The notes under the pieces were generated by a model. The model saw only the letters and a program-made list of their open reading frames with translations. It searched no databases and was not told where the DNA came from. Positions 23,450 to 36,561 of a stretch of 64,000 nt of DNA are shown piece after piece. The translations under genes were made by a program, and so were the position numbers. This DNA is from Ceratodon purpureus (lineage: Eukaryota > Streptophyta > Bryopsida > Pseudoditrichales > Ditrichaceae), in assembly GCA_014871385.1 (NCBI GenBank), contig CM026423.1, positions 10,347,952 to 10,411,951 on the forward strand, written 5' to 3'. Positions within the stretch are counted from its first letter, which is position 1. Each line of letters opens with the position of its first letter.

Positions 23450-24895
23450 ATGGCTCACGTAATTTGTTTATCAGATTCCTCGTCAGCTGATGATTCAGAG
23501 CCGAGTCGTCAAACAATTAGAGCCTGTCGAAGCTCAGCTTGTTCATCTGCATCCTTGGGTTGTGTTGCTGATTTGGTGTTCTGGTACCTGCCGGTGCGCA
23601 CTCTGGTTCGGTGCAAGGTCCTCAGCAAGGAATGGAGGGTGTGGTGCGAGAAGAACCTTGTGCAGATTTCAGAGGAGCGCAGGAAGGATGAGTCGAAGTT
23701 GGATTGGTACTTCCCGCTTGCATTTGAGCATCGTAAGCATGTAAGGCAATGTGGTGGTTTACCTAGATCATGGACATGGAAATGGTATGGCATGCATCAG
23801 GGGACGAAGGAGCAACACCCTCTTGTTGGGTTCGACTTCCTTCCTGATTTTTCACTATCACGCTCGGATTATGCTTTGCAGGCTGTCTCTAGTGGGCTTG
23901 TTGTGTTGGCCAAGCCTAACCCACGCAACAAAGATTTTGACTTGATTGTGTGCAACCCTCTGAGCAAGAAGTGGAAAATGTTGCCAAGACATGCTAACTG
24001 CGTAAACATTTGTATGCATGCCGACTGCGTCGGCAGAAGGCTGTTATATAGGGCACGTATTAAGACTACGTGAACTGATTTGGTGTTGAAGGATCTGCCG
24101 AATGAGTACATGGTTGTTAGACTTTCTATGTACTGCATCGATTTATACACCTCTTCCAATCAACAGTGGGTGTGTGCGCCCTTTGGTCGCCATCGTTATA
24201 TTGGCTTTCGTTATGTATCTAGTGTGTATTTGAGGGGTCGTGTGTACATGCTGCAGATGACGGTAGAAGTTCCATATTTAGGCACATTGCGATGGAGTTA
24301 TAACTTGAGGATATACGACATACAATCTGGGAGTTATGAACTTAAAACCTTCATCTCTAGCATCCTCGCTACGCAAGATTACAGCGTGGAGAACAAGCCT
24401 TTTTTCAGTCGAGCTCGTGACCCCACCTTGGTTGTGTGTATGAATAATCTATATGCGGTTGGTGTATCGTGTCGAACTGGACGCAACTATGTCAAACCAC
24501 GGACAAGACATGAAACATATGTTGCAAATTGTGAGTTTCACATCTTCTCGCTCATGGAGGAAGGAAGGCTTTTGGATGGAGGCTTATGGAAGCACGTGGT
24601 TACTGTGCCTGCGGTGTTCTGTGGTGTCAAACAAGATGTTGTAAAGTTTTGGGAAGCGTATAGAATGTTCAGCTCTGTGGCAAGGTCCAACATGATCTAC
24701 TTGTCATGGTCTAATCCTGGTAGGAGCGTGCGTGGTGATTGTTTGCCTGTGAATTATTTGGAGTATGATGTGGTATCTGGTCTTCATACGACGGATGTAA
24801 TTGGAGCTCATCATCAACAGCAATTTCCCGAGCCATTTTCGTACTGTGGATATTGTAACATGGCATACAGTCCTTGTATGGACTTAGAACCGTAG
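23450..24895 (+). pseudogene. F-box protein gene interrupted by one in-frame stop
   Basis: From the ATG at 23450 (context GCCATGGCT) one intronless frame runs to 24895, open throughout except for a single TGA at 24071-24073. The part before it, 207 residues, holds an F-box around residues 36-80 (VADLVFWYLPVRTLVRCKVLSKEW is its core) and the start of a kelch/galactose-oxidase-like associated region (FDLIVCNPLSKKWKMLP). The part after it continues the same region (LRIYDIQSGSYE, HIFSLMEEGRLLDGGLWKHV). F-box proteins of this type recruit substrates to SCF ubiquitin ligases. The otherwise intact frame suggests a very recent nonsense change, a sequence error, or a truncated but expressed product. 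No splice pair that neatly removes the TGA is obvious. Confidence 0.8.
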
Positions 24896-26782
24896 TGGCT
24901 AGACACCACGTTCTAGCATTGGAGTGAAAGCCTTCCTACAGGCTACAGTTGGGATAGACGGTCGATTCTGTAGTTTTTTTGAACCAGGTCTCCTTGGATA
25001 CCTTGGGCAGTCACATGAAAGCACCTTATAAAGGTGTTTATGTAAACTCGGCATTTATGAAATGGTTCAATCCTGCTCCAGTTTTATATTTGGAGCAAAT
25101 AGTTTCAGTGGACTGGAGTCATGATACTTCCACCTTTTCTCGAAATTTATCTTGGCTGCCTCAAAAGCCAGGCAGGATGCATTAGGCTGAGGTCGTGATC
25201 TCCTTTCCTCTCTATAACTCTAACTTTGTACTCACGCACCAAACGCTCTGACTTTCCTACTGTATTTGTTCAGACTATTTCAATTGATGGATCATGCACG
25301 CAGCCAAATTCTCCTCTAACTTTCTCACTTCGTCTGAATTGCCGGAGATGCCAAGTGGAAGAGGATACAGAATTTGTCTGGGGAGACCAGGAATTCCCAG
25401 CTGCAGATCAGAACAAGTCTTTTGTCAGCTGACATCGGGACATGCACGAATCCCATATTGCAGGATAACATGCCGAATGCTCAATAGACTAAATTCAAGC
25501 TAAGTTGTCATTATTTTTGCAGGCTCACTCAAAACATTGTACTTGAACTTCCTCTGCACTAAGTTTATTTCTGAATGCCACCCTCCATTGTGAATGCTTT
25601 CTGATGCTTGTAGATCCTTGTCTACACTGCTCTTTCAGTCGTCTTGAGCAAGAGGTCTTAATTTGTAGGACTCTCTCTCTCTCTCAGCAACTCTGAATTC
25701 AAGCCCGCTTAACCGGAGCTACTTGGGACGGTTGCAGTACTGTTTCCCTTGTCAAGGAAGCAGAAGTGATTCAGCTCTGGAGGTATGTACTCTCAGATCT
25801 CTGTCCTGGTTGTAATGGCATTATCATGAACATTCGTAAAAAATGAGCAATTTCCTTTTTGAGTTTAACACTAATAGTACATTCACTCTATCCCGCACTA
25901 TGATTGGGTTGACGTATGCATGTGTTAAAAGAGCTGTCTAGGCTCGTTTTGACGGATGTCTTGTGCAGGATTTGTACTACGAACCAGCTCTGGGAATTAA
26001 ACCAAAGAGCAAGATGTAGATCTCTACGTCCTTGTATCAAACCAGTTGCTTGTTGCAAGTTCACAAGTGTAGTGAATTTTGACATGTTTTGAATGAGAAG
26101 CGACGCCTTTGCTAGTAGTGTAGTCAACTTAAGCCATTGTTAATTAAGAGTAGACTAGCTGTCTTTGTTATCCACATTCTTCAATGGAATCCAGCTGATG
26201 AAATTCAGATTGCAGCACCTGATTCAAACAGATTGATGTGAGCTTCAGGTTATGAATAGAGTAGAAATGGGGACTTCTGAAAGAGCTGCAGTTTGATATG
26301 TGTATGATGCAGTACAAGATTCTTTTAATTTGGTATTTGAAGGTCTTCACATCATGTCTCTTGGAGCAGAATGTAAGCACTGGGATAATTTTTGTTTTGT
26401 CCATCATTATGGGCTTTTCAAGCGGCAAGAACTGTGATGTACAGTCAGGTACACTTCATTTACGAATTCTAGTCGCAGCAACAGTCACACAGTGGAAAAA
26501 ACTGGAAATCTTTGGAATGCAAGAACTTACTTAAAAATTGATGGATTTTGGAATTTCAAATTGCATTGGAATGCTAATGAGGTGTACTTCTATATCACAC
26601 AAAAAAAATATACATATAAACCTGAAAAATAAATAAGCATTTGTGTTTTCCTTATACACTATTCGCCACCTAGTATTTCCGACCCTTAGTTGAAATCACT
26701 ACTTTAATAGTATTGGGCATAATTCAAATGAGTCGTTCAATCGCTCCAAAGGAACTTCATCCCATACTTTATGAATGCTTTC
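24896..26782. other. Downstream of the F-box gene, no further gene seen
   Basis: A presumed 3' UTR comes first, then spacer with a (CT)n run at about 25672-25685. Short open frames have no family resemblance. Confidence 0.35.
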
Positions 26783-26847
26783 TACATGGAGTTTATACAT
26801 GGAGTTTATACTTCCAAATGATAAACTCCATGTATAAACTCCATGTA
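26783..26847. repeat. Perfect hairpin, 27-bp arms, 11-nt loop
   Basis: The left arm (26783-26809) starts TACATGGAGTTTATACATGG. The right arm (26821-26847) is its exact reverse complement. Each arm is itself a doubled ACATGGAGTTTAT motif. It could be a tiny MITE derivative or a source of small RNA. Confidence 0.8.
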
Positions 26848-26849
26848 TA

Positions 26850-28300
26850 AACATGTACAATATTATTGCTAGGAATGTAATATTTCACATACAACATATT
26901 TGAGTTATGCTTGAAGTTAGTTTGAGTTTTTAAAAGATATCATGAACTTTGCTTTGTTGTATCATTATTTTTCTATCTCAAATAGTAAAGAGGCATGTAA
27001 GGTCTTGGTGGTCTTAGACCAAGTGCAGTGGGCATGGTATCTACTCCCACCAATAGAACTTGGTGGGATTTCAACAAAACAAACATTCCAATGGACTCTA
27101 GAAAACTCACATTTAACAATCGGGATGCATCAAACTACTCCCGGTCTCGACAAAATTTGAAGCTTTGCCCAAAGAAATGGTCCATACAATATGCCGAGTC
27201 AATGCACATTTGACTTAAGGACAATTGTATTGGTAAACTTGGAAACTACATATAGTTAGGTTTGGACGACATGGCCTACTCCTTAAATGCTATGAGAGCA
27301 AGAGTAGTTGCACCCAAGACCCCTTACGAAAGCCCCTTGTCCAAGGTCTCATCAAGCTCCTATGCCGATAGTTGTTGACTATATACAGTGTATAAGAACT
27401 TGGTAGTCTCCTAATTCAAAAAGACTATTTGTATTGCCATTCCACCCTTAAAAACTAGTTTTCTTTGGGTTTATAAACAACCAAGCTTTAATACATCTAA
27501 TATAGAAAAATCACCAACATCTTTGATGTCTATTTTTTATTTAGAGTGAATAAATAAGATTATGTTTAATAATATTCATGGTATCTAAGTCAAATATTAG
27601 ATGTCTGAAAAATAACTGTATTGAAAAAAATATTATATTAATCTAAGTGGTTTTCTCAACTTGTCAAAAAGCTCTAATTTTTTTTGTTACATCTTTTTCT
27701 TTCTTCTAATTTTTTTTATAAAATTAAGTAACACAATTCTCTTCAAATTTGTTTAAAATAACTTTTCCATCATGGAAACTTTCACCGTAAAAGTTCTAAA
27801 ACGTAAACAAAATCATAATCATACACGTATATATAAATATGAACACAATTACAACCACAATCAGAGACACAACCACACACATGAATATGAAGGAAATAAC
27901 CATCGCTCATACACATGAACTTTTTCCAACCATATGAAGCCAAATACCTTCCTTAATTTTAAAAAATCCAATTTTTGGCTCTTATTTGTTTAGATTCTTA
28001 ATTTTCTATCGTCAACTTTCATCTCAAAATTAATAAAAAATAATGTATTTATATGATCACATGAAATATGTGCTATTTTTGAATGAACATGATTTTCTAT
28101 TCTATTTCGAGTAGTATTGTATAATCTATTATACAATACCACTTGGTTTGTCTCACTCCACCAATCCACACTCAAATCCGTCAAGGATACAAACCAAGCT
28201 GCGATCAATGTGCTCAACGGCACGGATCCCACTAGTAAATTATAGGACGCTTGAAGCCCAAATGTGAGAAAATAAGTTAGCAGCGGGCCCATGCCATGGG
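26850..28300. other. AT-rich spacer
   Basis: No gene. A minor palindrome, GTATTGTATAA and its complement with a 4-base loop, lies at about 28114-28139. Confidence 0.35.
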
Positions 28301-28656
28301 AAAGAAATCAAAACCTCCCTCCGCTAGCGCCACCTCAACGTCTCGCGCACTCCCGCGCTCGCAACATCGCTCATAAATCCTCCATCTCTCGCTCTCTCTC
28401 GTGTCCTTCTCCGACAATCCCAAACTCGCATTTCACACCTTCTCGCATATCGGATTTTCATCTCGTCATAAGTTATTGGAGTGTCGTTCGGGTTGGAGGA
28501 TGATCATTGATGAGGGTGTGTAGACGGTGTGGGGGTTTGTAAACCGGGGTAGGGTAGTTTCCCGGGTTGTGGAGAGTTGGAGTGAGGGTATTTGTTGAGG
28601 GGTTGGGTTGGGTTTGGGGAGTGGGAGCTAGGGTTTTGGGGAGAGGTTTTGGGGCG

Positions 28657-29900
28657 ATGGGGGGAGGAGGGGGGCCGCAGGGCGAGAGCGAGGATTTGCC
28701 GCAGGCGAATGTGAAGCGGGTGGTGAAGGCCAAGCTGCAGGAGCTGGCGCTCGGGCATTACGGGGAGGAGCGCGATGTGGCGGTGAACAAGGACGCGCTG
28801 CTTGCGTTTTCGGAGAGCGCCAAGATTTTCATCCACTTCCTGTCGGCGACGTATGTGCTGCGTGCCTCTCTGCGTTTTTTTGGTTGGTTGTGGTGTGTGT
28901 GATCGTGTGCACGATCGTGTCAGAATTTTGATGATTTCCATGGCTGTTGTTGTTGGCATACTGGAGCTGCATGCTGGTGTTGTTTTGGAAGCCAATCGCA
29001 GATAGGCAAAATTCTGAGAATGACATATTGTCATGCATTGTCACTTCGTTTTACTTCAGTTTTCTCCTTTGACGATTTTGGAGAGGTTTTTGCGTCTTCG
29101 TGTTTTGTTGATGTTTTCGTTCGAGGAAAAATTCCCTACATGTGGTAGTTGATGGTTGTGTCTGGTATGTCGAGTTTTGGGTACGCCTGTAGTGACGGGA
29201 GAAGATGTGTGTGCTGCTTATTTAGCAAGTAGTCTCTGGAAAGTTAAAGTCTAGTTTTTCGTGGTGAATTCCATGGGATTATTTTATGGAGTTGCATTAG
29301 GTGGTCGGAGTAGAACCATAGAATAGCCGAATTGAATCGTGGGAATGCTGGTGATGATGTGCAGAGCAAATGAAATATGTCGGGAATCGAAGCGGCAAAC
29401 TATCAATGCCGATGACGTGCTGAAGGCTGTGGAAGAGTTGGATTTTCCAGAGTTTTCTGAGCCTTTGATGCGCTGCCTTGCAGGTTAGTTTGCTAATTTT
29501 AATGATGGCTTCGGTCGTAGGCATGTTGTCAAGAATAGCGGCACAGAATTAGCATGGCTTTTCAATTGATTATATTTGTATCTTTATCAACAGAGTGTGG
29601 TGACGGAAGCTTTTCAGTACGATCGCCAAGCTTGGAATGTAGAATATTTCTTTGTATATTTGGTGTAAAACCTATGTGTATATTATTTTTTTGCGAGGAG
29701 TTTTATGTGCCAAAATTGATCTACTTGTCGCAGCTTTTCGAAGGGACCAAGACGCGAAGAAGCTTGATAAAAGGAAAAGTTCTGGTGCAGCCACGCCTAG
29801 GAAACGGAAGTCCGACGGAAACTTTGTTGATGGTGAGACTGCGAATGGAGATTACGAAGATACACCAATGGCCGACGATGAAGACACAACAGAGACCTAG
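28657..29900 (+). CDS. Histone-fold protein, POLE3/CHRAC17-like (NF-YB11 type)
   Basis: Three exons, 28657-28850, 29365-29483 and 29734-29900, give 159 residues. After a glycine-rich start (MGGGGGPQGE), residues 14-105 form a histone fold: LPQANVKRVVKAKL, then ALLAFSESAKIFIHFLSATA, then RQTINADDVLKAVEELDFPE. A basic stretch (TPRKRKSDG) and an acidic tail (MADDEDTTET) follow. This layout matches plant NF-YB11 and animal POLE3, the small DNA polymerase epsilon/chromatin-remodelling subunit that pairs with a POLE4/NF-YC-type partner. Canonical NF-YB CCAAT-binding residues are not evident, so a replication or chromatin role is likelier. It is tail to tail with the next gene, with 891 bp between stops. 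Confidence 0.92.
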
Positions 29901-30791
29901 TTACTCCAACATCGATTTCATATCTTTATGCTGGGATGTCAACCGATCATCCGATGCTTTTGAGACACTTGCACCGGTGTTCACTGATGGTTCATGGCAT
30001 CCATGAATTTTGTCTGATGGGCATAGTGAGGTTTGTCGGATAATGGTCTCCTCTCGTTCGCGGGGCAGGTTTAGTTCGAGCAGGGGCACAGCTATGTATG
30101 GTAGTTATTGTAGACATGTGCTGCAGGTAATTAGTTGCCTATGTATATTCCATCGTATTGCCACACGAAGAGGGGCACCATTGCGTGACAGCAATTTTGC
30201 GTTTTAACCGAAATGCGGGTTGGACATCACTTGCATCACTTATTTTCCCAGGCACGAAATTAGTCTTTTCTTTTTCTGCTGATTTCAGTGGTGATCGACC
30301 GGAGTTGGCCTCCGCTGAAATACCATGTCACTCTGCATCTTCTCGCTTACTCTACAAATCTTCAATTTAGATTAAAATTCCTCATTTTCCAAGAGAAATC
30401 AAGATTTATTTGTTTGAATTTCTCCATACAACGCACACGCTCTTCAGCGGAACGTTTACTACAATTTTCAGTCATTTCTGATACTTCAATTGATCCCTTC
30501 CAAGAGACACAAGAATATTGTGACCATTTGCAAGCCTTGAAACTCTGAGACGAGGCACAGAGAATATAGTTCATGATCCTGGGACGGCCATCAACCGTTC
30601 CGACGCTCAGCCTCGATTCAGAAGATCAAAATCCATAAGAGCAAAATGAGAGCGAACAAAAGCTGGTAGAATGTGCTGGGTGTCATTCTGTGGTCAAAAG
30701 ATTGGCACCGGTCGATTACAACCTCTGCGCGTGTGTTTCTCATGTTCCCCAGATGCGAGGATGAGTGTTGTCTTCAAGGGTTGTCTACCCA
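29901..30791. other. 3' regions of two convergent genes
   Basis: This contains the tails of the histone-fold gene and the R3HCC1L-like gene, so their 3' UTRs may overlap. Nothing else recognised. Confidence 0.4.
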
Positions 30792-32959
30792 TCAATCGTC
30801 ACCCCAGGCTTCGTCACGCAGCTGTTGCCGGTTGAGCAACCGTTGCTTCCTCTCAGCCTCTTGCGCCAAAGCCTGCTCCGCATTCGCTTTTGTCTTGGCC
30901 CGCAGATTCTGGCTGCTTATGCCTTGCCTACTCAAAGCTCCCGCTATCATGCGCTGCGCAACTCGCGCTGTAGTCGCGGGCCTCGGAGCTGGTGGTTCCA
31001 AATCTGCACCAACAACTCATTGAGTACCACCACACCCAAAAAACACACAAAATAAACTCAAAACAATTGAGTACATAACCAAATAGCAATTTAGGTTGAG
31101 GACACTAACCTGTTACGGACAGTGAGACGGAATTTCCAAGACCTGCACCTGCTTCAGTGTACTTGTGCACCTTAAACCTCGGATCACGAATCCCTGCCAA
31201 AGCTTGCCGCGCTGCAAATCACACGCACATTTGAAATAGAAGCATCAAATATCAACAGTTGCCCAAACACCTAAAGGGAAAGTTTCAAGCACCCATGGGC
31301 CATTACTTATAGCCGAGGCAGCACTAGTGAACCAGTCACTAAAACCCAATGAAAAACATAATATGTTGTTGGTAAGTGAAGTATTGATAGCGGATGTTGA
31401 TGACTGATCTTCTTTTAACATTTCATAAGAAATTCTTCGAACATCCCAAAATCATGACCTCTTCAGATTTGGACTCTCCTACAGTTTATCGATCATAATC
31501 ACAAGTACTTCATTCACTTCACAAGTTTATCTCAAGTGACGATGGTGCTCCCACCTCGAAGTCAGCAAAACCAAAACAAACTACTCACCAATGCGACAAA
31601 TCATAAGAAAACAAATGATCGAAGGAGGCATTACCAAGGGCAGGTGTGCGGAACACGGCTGCAGCACTTGTATCATCGATCCAACGAACACTAACTTTAC
31701 TGGAATAAGGTCGGAGCAGATCCTCCAGGTCCTTGGTCTGTATGAGCGGGGAGAATCCGTCGATCAGAAGCACATGCTCGGCGCCTCCGTCCCCTGGTAC
31801 GCACACCAAACATGAATGCATGAACTTCCATGCTCATAAACCTCAATGTGCAATAAAAAAATTGGTACTAAAGATGGCGGTAAAGCACTGGCATCGATGG
31901 ATCTCGATTGCATGCATGCTCTAGTTTTCTTAGGGCTTGCCTGGTGTAGTTTGGGAAACCTACAATGGTCGTTTGCTGCGCCGGTGGAGGTTTCTTTAAG
32001 CCGTTCGTTGGCCAAGCGGTCCTCTTCGGTCTGATCGCTGTAAAGGTTCCCACCACCACCATATGTAAATGCGCCTCGTCCTCGCTGCTTCTGTTTCGGA
32101 GTTTCCATCTCCTTCACCTTCTCGGGAGTCTTGTGCACAATTGGAGGCAGTACGGATGGCGATGCCAACAAGCTCGGCACGGCAGCTTCCCAATCTGAGG
32201 TAGGGAATATGAATATGAATCCCGGTAACTATATTTATTCCAAACCTTACCCTCCAACCAGAAAAAAGCAACAAAGCCAATTGAATTATAACTGGAAGAT
32301 GAGCGAGGATGTTTACCATCTTCATCAGGAACCTCAGCTGTGCTTAGACTCCCAGCACCATGCACTCTGTCATAATGCGTAGGTTGCAAGCTTCCAGCTT
32401 TCTTCGATTGCTTGACACCAACTTTGCTACTTGTGCTCTCGTCAGCCACATCTTCCCTGAAATCAGAGCAAATTAGTAAACATGTAAATTAAGACCTAAT
32501 CGCTCAAGCTGCCCAGAAATTCAAAACGAAATTGCAGATTCTCCAGCTCCTCAGTCGGTGTCCCGAAATGCTGCACATAAACAAAAGGAAAATTGCGAGG
32601 AATACGAGGTAGTACCAGGAAAGGTCATCATCCACGGGAGGGGCTCCTTCGGCTTTCGTCCGAAGGAGGAGAGAGTCGCTCAGGAGCTGGTCCGCCTTGA
32701 GTGACATGCCTCGGGACCCATACAACCTTCCCAGATCGCTCATAGCAGCGGCCAAACCCAAATTGGAGGTGGCATTCTTCGCCAGCGAGAGCTTGGCGAT
32801 GACACCCTCCAGCAACTTCACCGCCCCCTCCTCGTCGTCCTTGTCGAGCAAATCCTCTACTCTCGTCGACCATCCTTCCAAGCTCACTTCAGCTGGTGCC
32901 GCCGGCTCAACAATCACACTCTTCAAGGCCGTGTCCTCGGAACCCTGCTCCTCGGCCAT
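30792..32959 (-). CDS. R3HCC1L-like protein with RRM-like domain
   Basis: Six exons on the minus strand, 32959-32616, 32456-32317, 32194-31964, 31793-31635, 31211-31110 and 31003-30792, are all in phase and give 395 residues. The start ATG has context GCGATGGCC. An N-terminal helical, TPR-like repeat (VEDLLDKDDEEGAVKLLEGV, LGRLYGSRGMSLKADQLL) is followed by a linker with RGRGAFTYGGGG. Then comes an RRM-like fold (HVLLIDGFSPLIQTKDLEDL, VRWIDDTSAAAVFRTPA). The end is the conserved plant tail DLEPPAPRPATTARVAQRMI and RQQLRDEAWGDD. Plant homologues carry the label 'coiled-coil domain-containing protein R3HCC1L'; their function is unknown. The first intron uses an unusual GTACTA donor. If it were retained, the frame would read a hydrophobic segment (YYLVFLAIFLLFMCSISG) before stopping. 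Confidence 0.88.
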
Positions 32960-35900
32960 CGCTCTCCTCAGCCGTATCGCAGATCCACCAAAACCCAAAT
33001 TCCGCAACAACCCCAATCTCACCTCAAACCTCTAAACCCTCCACCAAAATGAACTCCTCCCCACACTCACTGATTCCTTCCGATGCCCCCACATACCATA
33101 TCCTCCGAAACCCAAAAACCCAAATTCAACAACTCCCCCTCGCAAACTACATCAAACCCACCAAAAAAAAAACAACCAAGCAGACAAAGCGGAAATACTC
33201 GAAATTCTTACAAAGAAGGTTCATTTGGAAGCAGGGTGTCTACTTCCATGATTGCTGATGGTATTTTTCGAAGCTGAATGCCATAGCCAGAGCTGTTGCT
33301 GCAAATGTTGCATCACAATAAGTTGGCACTCTGGCCATGTGCTCCATGTTAAGTTATGTTCCCTTTCCCTCCACTGCTCCGAGTTTTTTCCATTTCCCAT
33401 GTTTGATTTTGTCTCCATTTCCGGATACAAGGGGATGTTTCATGTGGTGAGAGTTGTGGAGAGCACTTATTTGTGCTCCTGCTATGCTTAAGGTATGTTG
33501 AATTTATGTCCTCTCCAATAAATCATTAGATGTGGTGTTTCATTAGTGATTGAATGCTAATTTTGGATAATATATAAGGTAATGTATCATAGATGACCAT
33601 AGCGCAAAGTAGTATAAATTTGTTTGTAAAAGATTGACAAATGTAGTGAAGGTATGATGTCTTATATACGTAGAAAGGTCTTCGCAAAGGTCTCATGGAT
33701 TCAGAGCGATGGAAAATAATATGATTTATCTTGAGTGTTAGTCGGACGGGCATCTTTTGGAAGAATTTCAAAAATATTCCATTTCATGTTTTTGCTGACA
33801 TTGACCTACTTGCCTTTGTTCAAACCATGACAATAAGAGTTTGTCCAAAATAGCACTAAGTCTTGTTATATACCACCTCAAACGGTTGCAAACTCTCCCT
33901 AAATCCAATTGGACCTACTATACCCAACTTAGCTTGCAAAACAAAACATCATTTGCATAAATGATTCACCTCTAATTGTGTTTTTTTTTTTTAAGTTTAA
34001 CAACACATATATAGAGAGAGAGGCATATTGACATTTATGAAAGAGTATGGAAAAAATGTGCACCGCACCAATGTATATGTATTGGTGTCTATTATGGACA
34101 AATACTTGAAAATATCAACAAATATCCAACAAATATATAACAACTGAATTATCAACTTCACGAATAACTAGTGGACACTATATTAACAACGTTCTACAAT
34201 TTTTTTTAGTGAATAGATGTGGATGGTTACTAGACTTGTATAAATAAAAAAAATCGTTCTGGTAGTTCTTGGAACTTCCGCTGAAATAAAGTATTCTTAT
34301 ATTCACTTCTACAACAATTGCAATTTATCTAAAAATTAGCAAACAATCCGAGTCTTTGGTATAAAACACTATAATTATCAATGGCTTTCATTTCCATATT
34401 CACTTCTAACATCTTATGCACTATTTCTTTTTATAGAGTTCTTTTCAATTTCTTTAGCTTTAGTTACTTTTGCATTTTGTTGAATTTTATTGGGTTTTCT
34501 GAAAATGAAAATTTGAAATTTTTAGTGGATTTTTAAGAGCTGGTGTATGTATTTGAAGTTTCCTAAAGTAGTTTTGTAGTTTTTGAAGTTTCTTAGAGTT
34601 TGTTGTGCCTTAGCATGTATTGTTATGGAGGTCGTTTTCCAAGTCATCGTGCAATTTGATAAGTTTTTTATTCTTTGTTTTATTTGATGGCTTCTAGATT
34701 GTTTATACTATCTATGTTATGTATTTTCTCATACTTTGTTAATGTATTGATTGTTTGTAGCCTTTTTGTTGTTGTTGGTGGTCTTATTCTTACTTTGTTT
34801 CAACTTTGTTTTTAAAAGTTGGCACTTTAGAGTTTTGCCACTTCTTCATATATTCTAGTAATTTTATGATTTTATTTGATTTTTTTGGTTTATTGATTGT
34901 GTTGTTCGCTAGCTTTCTTGTTTTTATAAAAATACTTACTTTGATATTTTGGCAATCTAATCCTAAATTTATGGTTTTGGTTGGCTTAAGGACTATGTAG
35001 GTTTCTTGATTTTGATATTAGAGGATCTTATATGTTTTATTTTCTATGAATTTTTGAATGGTTGAATATTATAAATTACCTATGTGTTTTTGTGTTGTTT
35101 GTGTGAAGTATATGTGTTTTGTATTGCGTGTGTGAAATGGGTGAGTTTGTATAGTGTGTCTACATTTACACAAATCATATGTTTGTTTTTTTGTTTATTG
35201 ATTGGTGTGGTTTGTTATGTTTGTTTGTGTTACTTAATTTCCATTTCTATTAATGAATTGCAACCATAAATTAAGTTACTATTATAACATGGTATGAATT
35301 TTGGCTAAACTTCAATATTTTTTTCCATTTATTCCTTTGAAATTGTAGCAATTCCATTATTTTGGTAGCTTTTCGAAGAAATTTAGCCATTTTAGCTTTT
35401 GGGATCGCTGTTGGGCTAATTCTCTCTGGCCCTGATTCTTCAATTCTAGGAAGTATCTGAAGAATGTAACATCAGTTAGTACGGTTGATTTCCAAGAGTA
35501 CATCTTTCGAATGACTCAAAAATGTCAACACTGCAGTTTATCAGATTTGTTGTGTTAGCCTCACCTATTTCAAGCAAACTCACGTCAATGCTGTCAATGC
35601 ATCACTCCTGGACTTCGAATGTTTCGGACTAATGAGGACCTTCTGAAGTAGCTTCGCATCCACGACATGAACAGTTTGTTCACGGTTCAGATATACTGAC
35701 AAACTGAAGGGGAATATCAGCGGCTCAGCCCACTGGAAGCTAACATCAGTTAAAGAATGGCTTCGACGATGCAGATATTCGGATTCTGGAAAGATCTGAC
35801 AACTAGTACTACAACTGTAAAACAGTCCAGAGTAAATGCCAGAATGGGATTCAGAGGCTCACCAGTGATCCGAACCTGGTATCACATGGACCTGCCGGAT

Positions 35901-36561
35901 AATAAGCAAGGGACAGGTTCATTGCATGATTCTCGTACAAGTTGCTACTCGTGCCAGAAACTTCATTTCATTTCGTTGCAGAGAGTTGTGCTGGATCATG
36001 TGACTCTGAAACAACTCAGACAGGAAGCAAGCAGTACAGATTCAGTCCGTTCATACGTTCGAATGATGGTCTCCAACGTAACCTTTCTTAATAACACGAA
36101 GAAAGTAACATCGTGAGTGCAGACTCGATTGGTCTCAAATCAAATCTAACATAGTTTTCTGTATTCATGGACTTGCTTGCAGTACAACAGCAGGATATCC
36201 TTGTGAAATAACACCAACGCAGAGAGCGAGTGGGTTGTTAAGATGAACGTTTGGGAAAATCACTCTTCACAGCACAACCCAACAGCATAGCTGGTTCCAT
36301 GATGTAACAACAATCAGGAGTCTCAAGGAAACTACTTCGTGCCATAGAAGTCCTGAAAAAACACTACAATGCTGACAAAGACCTATAGATGCTGCTCAGC
36401 CTTTGTTCCTGAGAAGTCATTTCTAAACAGGAAAGGCCAAATTCGCCTGAGGGGGAATTGGCTTGACAGGCAAACAAAGATGGGCCATCCACACTATTTT
36501 TCATTTAATACAGGGTTCAAGGCTCAAGCCAGTAATGTAACAACGTACTTCGACTGTCAAA
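32960..36561. other. Long spacer with no supported gene
   Basis: The part to about 33280 is probably leader and promoter of the R3HCC1L-like gene. T-rich low-complexity sequence runs from about 34400 to 35270. A 119-codon ATG frame at 35757-36116 matches no family I know. The right end is the DWF1 3' region. Confidence 0.4.

Noticed and set aside
35757-36116. 119-codon ATG frame
   Set aside because: No recognisable family, no neighbouring exons, and a single frame of this length is expected by chance in 3 kb of spacer.
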